From a virus, in the IMG/VR virus record IMGVR_UViG_3300025093_000039, positions 1 through 44,543 of that record: 44,543 nucleotides of DNA; one strand, written 5' to 3'. The position numbers and the translations under genes are program-made. Positions 23,873 through 31,035 of the stretch are shown in pieces. The notes under the pieces are model-generated. The model saw only the letters and a list, made by a program, of their open reading frames with translations. It ran no database searches and was not told the DNA's origin. Position 1 is the first letter of the stretch, and every line of letters starts with the position of its first letter.

Positions 23873-24091
23873 TTACTTGCCCAACTCTTTTATCTTGTCT
23901 GCAATCATTCTAATACCTGTTATGCTTATAGTTGCATCACCATTTGTTTTAATGTAGCACTGTCCTTGTATTTGTCTTACTATTTCCTCACATTCTGAAA
24001 CAGTTAATAACGGAAGCCTAACATTTTGTAAAACACCATTTTCATCAGTGCTTACATTATATCTTTCTGCGTATGTTTTTCCTTTGTTCAT
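23873..24091 (-). CDS. Small cassette protein of unknown function
   Basis: A 72-residue protein, MNKGKTYAERYNVSTDENG onward. It has a beta-rich middle (VLQNVRLPLLTVSE) and a C-terminal helix (TGIRMIADKIKELGK). It ends at GCCTAAC of the next attC-like site. The gene has no close look-alike in the phage part of the genome. No family recognised. Confidence 0.55.
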   Translation of the reverse strand: MNKGKTYAERYNVSTDENGVLQNVRLPLLTVSECEEIVRQIQGQCYIKTNGDATISITGIRMIADKIKELGK

Positions 24092-24108
24092 ATTTGTAAT
24101 TTTTATTG

Positions 24109-24138
24109 TTAAAACGGTGTTTACAAGGAGCGTTAGGC
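24109..24138 (-). repeat. Short attC-like site
   Basis: GCCTAAC (24132-24138) to GTTTTAA (24109-24115). The first core is the exact reverse complement of the start of the preceding cassette (GTTAGGCGTA/TACGCCTAAC). The second core is degenerate and the site is only 30 bases long, so it may be decayed. Confidence 0.5.
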
Positions 24139-24142
24139 GTAA

Positions 24143-24424
24143 TTAAACCACCTGCCTACTATTGTCATCGTCCACAACTCTTTTTATAGGTGCTGCGTAA
24201 ACATTCAAACCAGTAATTGTGTTGCCATCATTTTCAAATGTAATGTTGGTTGTCACTTGTTCTGACTTTTTGCTTTCTTGAATTACTCCTATCCAATTAT
24301 GGTTTTCATTACTCCAACTTCCGTTTTCCATTGTAAACCCTGCTTTCCTTAAAGCCTTATCCATTAAATCAAAAAGAGTTGTTTCCTGTAATTTTCCGTC
24401 TGTATCTTTTATATAAATTTCCAT
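24143..24424 (-). CDS. Small cassette protein of unknown function
   Basis: A 93-residue protein, MEIYIKDTDGKLQETTL onward. It is acidic with a WSNENHNWIGVI stretch and a beta-type C-terminal half. The frame is open to a TTG inside the preceding attC core; the ATG at 24424 just after the core is preferred. The cassette ends are perfect: GTTAGGCGTA at the start and TACGCCTAAC at the end. No family recognised. Confidence 0.55.
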   Translation of the reverse strand: MEIYIKDTDGKLQETTLFDLMDKALRKAGFTMENGSWSNENHNWIGVIQESKKSEQVTTNITFENDGNTITGLNVYAAPIKRVVDDDNSRQVV

Positions 24425-24433
24425 AATAACTAC

Positions 24434-24565
24434 GCCTAACAATTTGTATAATTCAGTTGGCTGTTAAGCTGTATTTCCAACCTTTGCACATTTATTTAAG
24501 TTTAGTTCGGTAAGCATATCTAGTGCTATTAATGCCAACCGAAATCATACAAGTGGTCGTTATGA
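24434..24565 (-). repeat. Long attC-like site downstream of the ORF-less cassette
   Basis: TCATAAC (24559-24565) to GTTAGGC (24434-24440). TTGTATGATTTCGGTTGGC near the start pairs with GCCAACTGAATTATACAA near the end as a long imperfect stem with unpaired bases. With the site at 24581-24712 it accounts for most of the 290 bases without an ORF. Confidence 0.7.
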
Positions 24566-24587
24566 TGCAATTAAAAAAGCACATAAC
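24559..24587 (-). mobile_element. Candidate ORF-less mini-cassette
   Basis: Between two attC-like sites lie only about 30 bases: GTTATGTGC at the start and GCATCATAAC at the end. These are reverse complements of each other with one inserted base. No start codon or ORF fits, so this would be an empty cassette made only of ends. Confidence 0.45.
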
Positions 24588-24712
24588 AAAAGATAAAAAG
24601 AACAAGGGTACAGGCTCTCTCCGAAAGAGTTAACGACTTGTTACTCTGCGTTTGCAACCGCCAGTCGAACCTCAGTAGTGACCCCTTACTCATTTTATCA
24701 AAACCGTTAGGC
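24581..24712 (-). repeat. Long attC-like site after the coiled-coil gene
   Basis: GCCTAAC (24706-24712) to GTTATGT (24581-24587). GATAAAA near the first core can pair with TTTTTATC near the second. The centre has further partial pairing (GTAAGGGGTC and ACCCTTGTT). GTGCCTAAC is the perfect complement of the start of its own cassette, GTTAGGCAC. Confidence 0.6.
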
Positions 24713-24716
24713 ACAA

Positions 24717-24911
24717 TTAAGGCAACTGCCCCAACAATTCATCAATCTGGTTTTGTATCTCTTGCTTTTGTTCTTCCAACTTTTTTACTTCTTCGTAAAT
24801 CTCTTGGGCTTGTTGTGCCATCATTTCAGCTTGGGCTTGTTGTGCCATCATTTCAGCTTCGGCTTGTCCACTCATAGCTTCATTATACTCTTCTTCGCAA
24901 CTATAATTCAT
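24717..24911 (-). CDS. Coiled-coil cassette protein with internal repeat
   Basis: A 64-residue protein. AEMMAQQAQ occurs twice in tandem at about 19-36 and a Glu/Gln/Lys-rich coiled coil follows (EEVKKLEEQKQEIQNQIDELL). It is acidic with one Cys near the N-terminus. The tandem repeat is also visible in the DNA and may have arisen by slippage. The cassette ends are GTTAGGCAC and GTGCCTAAC. It may form dimers; no family recognised. Confidence 0.55.
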   Translation of the reverse strand: MNYSCEEEYNEAMSGQAEAEMMAQQAQAEMMAQQAQEIYEEVKKLEEQKQEIQNQIDELLGQLP

Positions 24912-24921
24912 AATTAAAAGT

Positions 24922-25018
24922 GCCTAACAATGGCTAAAGTTAATAGCCTCGTAAGGTCTTGTTATAATTTTAATGGTCAGTAATTAAGGCTACTAACCTT
25001 AGCCTAAGCGTTGTAGCC
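24922..25018 (-). repeat. attC-like site with long palindrome
   Basis: GGGCTACAAC (25009-25018) to GTTAGGC (24922-24928). GGCTAAGGTTAGTAGCC on one side and GGCTATTAACTTTAGCC on the other pair at 15 of 17 positions. The pairing also leaves an offset next to the core (TTAGGC against GCCA), as the extra-helical bases of attC do. This is the best attC match in the array. Confidence 0.8.
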
Positions 25019-25020
25019 CA

Positions 25021-25266
25021 TTAGTGATTGAATATGTAGTTATCATTTTCATCAAATTGAGCGTCTAATTCGGGTACGGGGTCGCAGTTTACAAACTTAC
25101 CGTTTAAACCTCCTTCCCATTTTTGGGCTTGTCTGCATTTCAAGCATACTCTATAAGTGGCGTTTTGGTATCTACTTCTACCTCTTACCTGCCATTTGTG
25201 GCGGTGCTTAAATAAACGGGCTACAACACCCGTTATAAAATCATATTCGTTCCTCATACGCTTCAT
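25021..25266 (-). CDS. Zinc-ribbon-like cassette protein whose start lies in an attC-like site
   Basis: An 81-residue protein. CLKCRQAQKW is a CxxC pair and there is one further Cys (FVNCDPV). Basic residues dominate the middle (KHRHKWQVRGRSRYQNA), so nucleic-acid binding is possible. The cassette core GTTGTAGCCC falls at codons 14-17 (25218-25227). The first 13 codons, including the ATG, therefore come from the preceding attC-like site, and the reading frame crosses the recombination point. Confidence 0.55.
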   Translation of the reverse strand: MKRMRNEYDFITGVVARLFKHRHKWQVRGRSRYQNATYRVCLKCRQAQKWEGGLNGKFVNCDPVPELDAQFDENDNYIFNH

Positions 25267-25313
25267 AGCTTATTCATTAAAGTGCATTAAAACACACAAT
25301 AACATTGTATAAC
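25218..25313 (-). repeat. attC-like site that supplies a start codon
   Basis: GTTATAC (25307-25313) to GTTGTAGCCC (25218-25227). The inside AAGCTATGAAGCGTA and ATGATTTTATAACGGGTGTTG is clearly related to the site at 23020-23080. The ATG used by the next ORF lies in this shared stretch. Confidence 0.6.
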
Positions 25314-25318
25314 ACAAA

Positions 25319-25501
25319 TTAAATTATTACACTATCGGCTTTTATTAGGCTTTCCATAAATTGAAATGTTCGTGTCAAAGCCCAATCTTTTGGCACTTCA
25401 TTTTCCATCATTACACCGTTACGAGTGCAGAAGGTTACTATCCTTGTTTCGCTATGGTATAGGGCTTTTTTACCGTTAATATTTAGTTCTATCTGTTCCA
25501 T
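25319..25501 (-). CDS. Small cassette protein of unknown function
   Basis: A 60-residue protein, MEQIELNINGKKALYHSET onward, with beta-type N-terminal half (RIVTFCTRNGVMM) and helical end (FQFMESLIKADSV). The cassette starts GTATAACAAATT and the end has AATTTGTGTTATAC, a complement with an inserted GT. No family recognised. Confidence 0.5.
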   Translation of the reverse strand: MEQIELNINGKKALYHSETRIVTFCTRNGVMMENEVPKDWALTRTFQFMESLIKADSVII

Positions 25502-25513
25502 AATTTAAAATTT

Positions 25514-25533
25514 GTTATACTTAGCGTTACATG
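25514..25533 (-). repeat. Very short attC-like junction
   Basis: CATGTAAC (25526-25533) and GTATAAC (25514-25520) face each other with only CGCTAA-type sequence between. It is too short to fold like the others, so it may be a deletion product. Confidence 0.35.
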
Positions 25534-25537
25534 CCAT

Positions 25538-25888
25538 TTAAGAATCCATGTACCAAGGCTTATTAACCTGTTCTGTCTTTTTACAGTGGCTTTTCATTCC
25601 GTCAGGCAATTCTCCACCGCTATTGCATCCATTACTTTGTATAGTATGTTCACAATCATCACACAAAGGAGCACCACATACTAACCCCATTGTTTCAGGA
25701 CACTCTCTTGTCGCTTGTGCTCCACAGCTTACACATTTTATTCCTTTGTGTTCTTCGCAGAATCCACTTTCATCAGCTTCTTTTCCACATTTGCCAACCC
25801 ACGCCTTATCAAAACGGCATGTAACACTCTGTATAAGAGCATTGCCTTGCGTGTCGGATAGTTTGGTGCTTTCTAGTTCTTTTTTCAT
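25538..25888 (-). CDS. Cys-rich zinc-binding-like protein, first cassette
   Basis: A 116-residue protein with 13 Cys and several His. GKCGKEADESGFCEEH, KCVSCGAQATREC, and LVCGAPLCDDCEHTI follow each other like three zinc knuckles, and SHCKKTEQVNKPWY ends the protein. I recall similar Cys-rich proteins as common cassette or island cargo, but I cannot name a function. It stands directly behind the promoter at 25920-25949, so it should be the best-expressed cassette. Confidence 0.6.
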   Translation of the reverse strand: MKKELESTKLSDTQGNALIQSVTCRFDKAWVGKCGKEADESGFCEEHKGIKCVSCGAQATRECPETMGLVCGAPLCDDCEHTIQSNGCNSGGELPDGMKSHCKKTEQVNKPWYMDS

Positions 25889-25919
25889 AAGTTAAACTAG
25901 CTTGTAATGTACATGGCCT

Positions 25920-25949
25920 CTAAGATAACGCAATAAAACTTATTTTCAA
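25920..25949 (-). promoter_or_regulatory. Bacteroidota-type promoter at the head of the cassette array
   Basis: On the minus strand TTG (25947-25949), 19 bases, TATCTTAG (25920-25927). The TTG and spacer resemble the promoter at 19700-19729 (TTGAAAAT..., TTTTATTG). The -7 box ends AG instead of TTA, just where the array begins with GTTATCT. A cassette entering a native promoter at GCG/TTATC would explain this. Confidence 0.7.
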
Positions 25950-25952
25950 TAA

Positions 25953-28370
25953 TTAACAAAAATTATTTTTAGAATAATATCTTTGTTGGCCATAAGGCTT
26001 TATATTTTTCCGGCTGCCTTTGGAAAACTCCCAACCCTCAAGATTTCGCAATATGTTGTTTATCTGTCTGGCGTTGAACGGGTTGAGGTCGTGTTTTTCT
26101 CTCCCTAGACATTCGCACCAAACCTCGGCAACGCTAACGACCTCTCTTTCTATCTTTCCTGAAGGGCTCAACGGATCGTTTAGGTAATTTCTCCGTTCGT
26201 GTATCTCCAGGTTGTCCCAGTCTTCAGGTAATAACCTTTCTAAATAGTCAACAATCAACCCTTCGCGATCGTCTTTCTCTGTATGTTCTTCTCTTTCGAT
26301 CTTGGCTAGTTTCTCGGCCTCTCCGTCTAAATACAGTTTTTCACCTTTCCGCCACATAGTAACCGCCTCGGCCCAAATCTGGTCTATCTCCTCTCGATCT
26401 AAAGCCCCCTCGTCGAACACATACTTTTCGATTTTGGCCCCCTCTACATCAACAGGCATAAACCGCCTATTGCCTGAAGGGTCCCGCAAAAAGTCTCTTT
26501 CGTTAGTAGTGGCGAAAAATACACATTGCCGGGGGTATGTCTCGTCGACTCTTGCGTAAGCCGGCCTATATTGGTCCTCTGTCTTAGTTATAAAGTGTTT
26601 GATTTGTTCAACCTCTGATTTTCTAACCCCTGAGAGTTCAGCCATTTCTATAACCCAGGCTCCCTTTAGTTGCTCGAATGCCTCTTTGCCGCTTACAGTA
26701 TGGAACGAATCAGAAAACCAATCAACCCCCAGACGTTTTATAAACGTACTCTTTCCCGTACCTTGAGCCCCGACAAGAGTTAACACCAAATCGAATTTTG
26801 TGCCTGGGTTGTATATCCGAGCAACGGCGGCAACGAGCGGTTTTCTAATTGCGGCGTGCGAATAGGCGTTATTTTTAGCTCCTAGATACTTAACTAACAG
26901 TTTGTTGACTCTTGGCGTTTTATCCCAGACCAACGAGTCGAGATAGTCTTTAACAGGATTGTAGCTGTTTTTAGAAAATTCCGAACGTAAAGCGTCCTCT
27001 ATTTTTGAAGGGCTTACGATCTTGTAAATCATTTCAATATAAATCCGGATATCTGCTAAATCGACCTCTCGTAACCTCCTGCGGCCTCTAAAGTCTTTAT
27101 CTGAGGGTAAGCGTTTTAAAACGTATTTATGCTTATCAAACTCATTCTCGGTAAATGCTTTCGATAGCATAGGATCGTTATTGAAAATCAGGTTTATATT
27201 TTTCGCGCTGTTGAGGATTTGGCCGTTGTTGTTATACTCTAAATCTTCTAACCAATCGTCGGAATATTCCTCAACAGGGACCGCCTCGACTGTCTCAACC
27301 TCCTCGGCGAAATCTCCAAAATCCTCTTTGGCACTCGTTACCGTCTCCAGGGCTATTGTTTTAACAACCTTTTTGTCCTCGGTGCAAAACTCCGTCATTG
27401 CCTTATAACTTTTAAGGCTTGTTACGTTGTCGGTCCTCTGGTTGCTGTCCAGGTGGCCGAATTTGTGAATGCGGACCAAATCAAAGGCGTTGCATAATTG
27501 CCCGCTTGTTGGATCGGTGCCGTGGTGGCTATATGCAAATTTATCATCGTAAACCACCAAGCCCGCACCTGCCGAGCCGTTTACATAAGTGTATCGATCC
27601 TCTCCTGCCGGTGTGTACTCCTCGCTTAGAAATTCATCTATTGCCTCCGAGATTGTGTAGGTTCTACAAAAACCACCTATCAATCCTTTTTTCTCCTGTG
27701 GGTCCTCTTGCTTATTTACCCCAGATTTAACCCGTTCAATCTCACTTGAGGAGGTCGGCCAACTCGACGAATCGGTCCAATCAACATAGGCGTTTTCTAA
27801 AATGTCGTCGACGTCTAGCCAAGGCCCTTTTTGGCTCTCGGCATAATACTCAACATCTTTAGAGGAGGACGGCCAAAACATTAAACGTTCTGTTTGAAAC
27901 GTTGTGTTATCAAAATAATCGATCCCCAGGACGCCCGCAACGTAACGAGCGACGGCCATATATTCGTCGGGGCTAACCTCCCGACTCAAAGGCATAACCA
28001 AACGATAACGAGGGGTTTTTTCACTGTGTTTATGTGTGCCATGGATAACCGCCGCATTGTCAAATGACATTTGGAAATCTAACCAAAAGTCTAAATGGGC
28101 CTCGTCAATGTCTAGGGTTATTAGTTGTCTGTGTACTACGTTCTCCGGTTTACGGCGTCCCCCTCTGAGGTAACCGCCCACATATCCGCCGACGTCTTTA
28201 ATTTTTAGTTGGTCGGTCTTTGAGGCGTTAACAAACTCTTTGTAAGTCTCATTAGTTCTGTGAGGCGTTAGTAGTTTATCCTCGATCTCTGACCAAGATA
28301 ATTTTTGGTTTTTCCATTTCTTCGATTTTACCCCGTGTGCGGTCGCAATGTCTAATAATTCGTCTGTCAT
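25953..28370 (-). CDS. Primase-helicase, VirE type with AEP-like N-terminus
   Basis: An 805-residue fusion. The N-terminal third has VVHRQLITLDID near 79-89 and VIHGTHKHSEKTPRYRLVMP near 108-127, which fit a primase-polymerase (AEP) active site with DxD-type acids and His. The C-terminal half is a VirE/D5-like ATPase. Its Walker A GAQGTGKST lies near residue 535, followed by WVIEMAELSG (Walker B-like) and FFATTNERDFLRDPSGNRR. It would open the fork and make primers. It lies 4 bases after the polymerase gene. Confidence 0.85.
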   Translation of the reverse strand: MTDELLDIATAHGVKSKKWKNQKLSWSEIEDKLLTPHRTNETYKEFVNASKTDQLKIKDVGGYVGGYLRGGRRKPENVVHRQLITLDIDEAHLDFWLDFQMSFDNAAVIHGTHKHSEKTPRYRLVMPLSREVSPDEYMAVARYVAGVLGIDYFDNTTFQTERLMFWPSSSKDVEYYAESQKGPWLDVDDILENAYVDWTDSSSWPTSSSEIERVKSGVNKQEDPQEKKGLIGGFCRTYTISEAIDEFLSEEYTPAGEDRYTYVNGSAGAGLVVYDDKFAYSHHGTDPTSGQLCNAFDLVRIHKFGHLDSNQRTDNVTSLKSYKAMTEFCTEDKKVVKTIALETVTSAKEDFGDFAEEVETVEAVPVEEYSDDWLEDLEYNNNGQILNSAKNINLIFNNDPMLSKAFTENEFDKHKYVLKRLPSDKDFRGRRRLREVDLADIRIYIEMIYKIVSPSKIEDALRSEFSKNSYNPVKDYLDSLVWDKTPRVNKLLVKYLGAKNNAYSHAAIRKPLVAAVARIYNPGTKFDLVLTLVGAQGTGKSTFIKRLGVDWFSDSFHTVSGKEAFEQLKGAWVIEMAELSGVRKSEVEQIKHFITKTEDQYRPAYARVDETYPRQCVFFATTNERDFLRDPSGNRRFMPVDVEGAKIEKYVFDEGALDREEIDQIWAEAVTMWRKGEKLYLDGEAEKLAKIEREEHTEKDDREGLIVDYLERLLPEDWDNLEIHERRNYLNDPLSPSGKIEREVVSVAEVWCECLGREKHDLNPFNARQINNILRNLEGWEFSKGSRKNIKPYGQQRYYSKNNFC

Positions 28371-28374
28371 TTGG

Positions 28375-30351
28375 TTAGTCCTTTTTATAATACTCTGTCA
28401 AATACCCATCGGCGGCAAGCGGCAAACCCGGAGCCCAATTTACCGGCTTGGACATAATTTCGCACATCGTCTCTAATTGAGTCACCGGCTTATAGTCTAT
28501 TATCTCGCAAACTGCCTCGTCGTGAACGTGCATAACAATTTTAAACAAATCTTTTAATCTGATCATTGAAACAGCTAATAAGTCTCTGGCTATTGCCTGG
28601 ACTAGGTTTTCCGTCAATTTCCCGCCGTAAGTGTCTAACCGTGTCCAGACCTTTTTAACCTGGTCCATGCCTTTATAAACTATCGAATCGGCCTCCCAAC
28701 TCTCGCCGTTAGGCTTTTTAATCACTTTACGTTTTAGTTGAGCCTCGGCGTAAAACAGCTTTCTACCGGAGGGCAATTTAATAGTTAAATAACCACTCTC
28801 ATAATCGAAAACTAGGCCTCTGTGTCTGGACTCAACCGCCTGTTTGGTTCTTAAACATTGTTTTGCACAACCTTCTAAATCTTTCCACAATTGCACAATT
28901 GCCGGGCTTGCTCTCCGCCAACGTTGTACTATGTCCTCTAACTCCTTATCAGATAAACCCATCTTATCCGCTCCCATTGCTTTAAGAGCCCCGACTCCGC
29001 CTTGATAACCTAACGCCAACTCGGCAACCTTGCCCCTCTGTCTAAGGTCTGACCCTTTGGTAACTGACTCAATAGGAACGCCAAACATATTAGCCGCCGA
29101 CGCCTCGTAGATTTTACCGTGGGTGTTAAATACGTTCAACCTCCAAGTCTCCTCGGCTAACCAGGCGGTTACTCTGGCCTCAATGGCTGAGAAGTCGGCA
29201 ACGGCGAATATTTTGCCCTTTGGGGCAATAAAAGCGGTCCGGATCAATTGGCTGAGAGTGTCCGAGACATTACCAAACACTAATTCGACGTTTCGATATT
29301 CTCCAGTTTTAACCATTTCGCGGGCGTTGGTCAAGTCTGGGAGATAGTTTCTCGGTAAGTTTTGCAATTGGACCAAACGCCCCGCCCAACGTCCGGTTCT
29401 GTTGGCTCCGTAAAACTGAAAAAATCCATGCCCTCGACCGTCTGAACATTGACAGTTTAGCATAGCGGTGTATTTTTTAATACTTGACTTTCCCGCTTGT
29501 TGTCTGAGGGTCAAGAGTTCCCGAACGTCCGGCGTTAGTGTATCTTCAGCTAAAAGGTCGTTAACGTTTTCTTTGGCCAATGAATCGATTGTTTCTCCGG
29601 TGGCCTCGCTAATCCATTTTTTAAGCTGTGTCGGACTGTTCGGGTTCTCTAGCCCTGTAATTTCTTGCATACGGTTAAAAAGAACCTCCGAGTAATTTCC
29701 ATCTACTTTATAGGCACTCTTAACCATTTGGGTATCGATTAAAATACCTCTGTCATTTATCTGTTGGTCTAATATATAAAGGTCCCGTTCAAACTGTGTG
29801 GGTTGGAAGTCTTTTAATCTCTTCTCAATCTCTCGTTCTGCCTCAACATCTTGACGGCAATACTGTTTGAACTGCTCCCACTTTTCGGGGTGGTGTTCTG
29901 GTAAGTTTCTAACCCGCCCGCCGTTGGTCTTTGTGGGTTTACAGGGGCAACAGAAATAACGAATGAGGGCTTTTCCTGTTGAGAGTTTGGCTTTATCCTC
30001 TGTAAAGTTGAGAGCCTTAGAGACTCCGTCCAGGTGAATTGGGAGGCCACAATATGCCGAATGTACGGCGGTGCAAAACCATTGATCTATTGGGCTGTCT
30101 ATGCCGTAAGCCCTAAACGCCAACCGCTCAAATGCGGCATTGTGAGCAAATTTCTTAATTGTTGAGTCCTGGAGGTCTTTTATAAACTCTGGCGGTAAAC
30201 TGTCCCCCTCTATTAGTTGGACCGGGTTATCGTCATAGGCAAACGCAACCATTAAAATTTCAAAGTCTGGACTTTCTACGTATTTATAAGCCCCGGCGGC
30301 CCTGATATCAACAGACGAGAAAGTTTCAATGTCTATGTGTAGTTCTGTCAT
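28375..30351 (-). CDS. Family A DNA polymerase with 3'-5' exonuclease
   Basis: A 658-residue replicative polymerase. The exonuclease starts at once with HIDIETFS (DxE motif), and AHNAAFERL and YCRQDVEAE complete it. Polymerase motif A is VADFSAIEAR near 384, motif B lies in ELALGYQGGVGALKAMG, and motif C is HVHDEAV near 607. There is no 5'-3' exonuclease domain. The frame is open to a TTG at 30405, but that stretch is the terminator hairpin, so the ATG at 30351 is used. Confidence 0.93.
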   Translation of the reverse strand: MTELHIDIETFSSVDIRAAGAYKYVESPDFEILMVAFAYDDNPVQLIEGDSLPPEFIKDLQDSTIKKFAHNAAFERLAFRAYGIDSPIDQWFCTAVHSAYCGLPIHLDGVSKALNFTEDKAKLSTGKALIRYFCCPCKPTKTNGGRVRNLPEHHPEKWEQFKQYCRQDVEAEREIEKRLKDFQPTQFERDLYILDQQINDRGILIDTQMVKSAYKVDGNYSEVLFNRMQEITGLENPNSPTQLKKWISEATGETIDSLAKENVNDLLAEDTLTPDVRELLTLRQQAGKSSIKKYTAMLNCQCSDGRGHGFFQFYGANRTGRWAGRLVQLQNLPRNYLPDLTNAREMVKTGEYRNVELVFGNVSDTLSQLIRTAFIAPKGKIFAVADFSAIEARVTAWLAEETWRLNVFNTHGKIYEASAANMFGVPIESVTKGSDLRQRGKVAELALGYQGGVGALKAMGADKMGLSDKELEDIVQRWRRASPAIVQLWKDLEGCAKQCLRTKQAVESRHRGLVFDYESGYLTIKLPSGRKLFYAEAQLKRKVIKKPNGESWEADSIVYKGMDQVKKVWTRLDTYGGKLTENLVQAIARDLLAVSMIRLKDLFKIVMHVHDEAVCEIIDYKPVTQLETMCEIMSKPVNWAPGLPLAADGYLTEYYKKD

Positions 30352-30370
30352 TTGGTTAAAAGATAAAAAG

Positions 30371-30402
30371 AACCCCGGAAAACAACCACGTAAACCGGGG
30401 CT
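30371..30402 (-). terminator. Hairpin upstream of the polymerase gene
   Basis: On the minus strand AGCCCCGG pairs with CCGGGGTT (one wobble) around a 16-base loop, then CTTTTTAT. It may attenuate the transcript from the DUF2815 gene into the polymerase gene, which lies 20 bases downstream. Confidence 0.7.
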
Positions 30403-30470
30403 CAAAACCTAGCATTATGAAAATTAACGAGGTTCTACCAAAACCCCGATTGCCCGTCTGGCAATATCTT

Positions 30471-31019
30471 TTAACCTAAAAGGTCGTCATCTTCGAAATC
30501 GTCCGCAAAATCATCAACGGCCCTGGAGCGTCCACCCAAAGGCTCTCCGTCTTTTAACTTTTGGAGGTTGTTAAGCCCGCAAGCAATACCCATGTTACCG
30601 CTACTGTTGAACGGGAAAAAGGTAATCGACGCTCGGCCCCAACAGCCCGAATAAAAATCGGTACTGTCCAAAATTTCGTCTTTATCGACGTCAATTAAAC
30701 CGGGCTTTTGCTTTGAGGACGCCGTCAAGAAAAAAGCGTCTTGATACGCCTCATCCTCGTCTCTATCCTCATCCCCGTCTCTTAGTGGCCAATGAAACTT
30801 TTTAATTTTTTTCGGGTCTTTGTTGTTAAACTTAGACTTTCCGTTTTCTGCCGCCGCCTCTATGGCCGCCTCGATCTTTTTTAACGTGTCCTTTTTATCC
30901 TTTGGGATAATTATAGAAACGCTATACTTTTCATCTTGGCCCTCTTGAGCCGCGTGAGGTTCAAATACGTGAACGTAACTAAACCTTACTAAACCTGTGA
31001 TAACTTTTGTTTCACTCAT
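30471..31019 (-). CDS. DUF2815-type single-stranded DNA-binding protein
   Basis: A 182-residue protein with the DUF2815 pattern: RFSYVHVFEPHAAQEGQ, KYSVSIIIPKDKKD, and RASITFFPFNSSGNMGIACGL. The C-terminal tail is acidic (VDDFADDFEDDDLLG), as in phage SSBs of the T7 gp2.5 type, where it contacts polymerase and helicase. It lies between DUF2800 and the polymerase, the usual order in such replication blocks. Confidence 0.85.
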   Translation of the reverse strand: MSETKVITGLVRFSYVHVFEPHAAQEGQDEKYSVSIIIPKDKKDTLKKIEAAIEAAAENGKSKFNNKDPKKIKKFHWPLRDGDEDRDEDEAYQDAFFLTASSKQKPGLIDVDKDEILDSTDFYSGCWGRASITFFPFNSSGNMGIACGLNNLQKLKDGEPLGGRSRAVDDFADDFEDDDLLG

Positions 31020-31035
31020 TTTACGTCTATTTTAA

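Larger units (their letters stand above)
22402..25929 (-). mobile_element. Integron-like gene-cassette array without integrase
   Basis: Eight ORFs in one orientation, mostly 60-116 codons plus two larger, are separated by non-coding sites that begin RYYYAAC-like and end GTTRRRY-like. Cassettes carry the reverse complement of their own first bases at their end: GTTGTAGCCC/GGGCTACAAC, GTTAGGCAC/GTGCCTAAC, GTTAGGCGTA/TACGCCTAAC, and GTTACCCACCGTAC with 12 of 14. This is the rule for integron cassettes. Several sites can fold into long imperfect hairpins. The region is visibly richer in A/T and more loosely packed than the phage genes either side. No tyrosine integrase is present, so it resembles a CALIN. 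Confidence 0.7.

Noticed and set aside
22402-25929. Explanation of the cassette cores as transposon terminal repeats
   Set aside because: The end sequences differ between units while pairing within each unit, there is no transposase, and I see no target-site duplication.
30352-30405. 18-codon N-terminal extension of the DNA polymerase
   Set aside because: It reads through a terminator hairpin from a TTG; the DxE exonuclease motif begins right after the ATG at 30351, as in the family.
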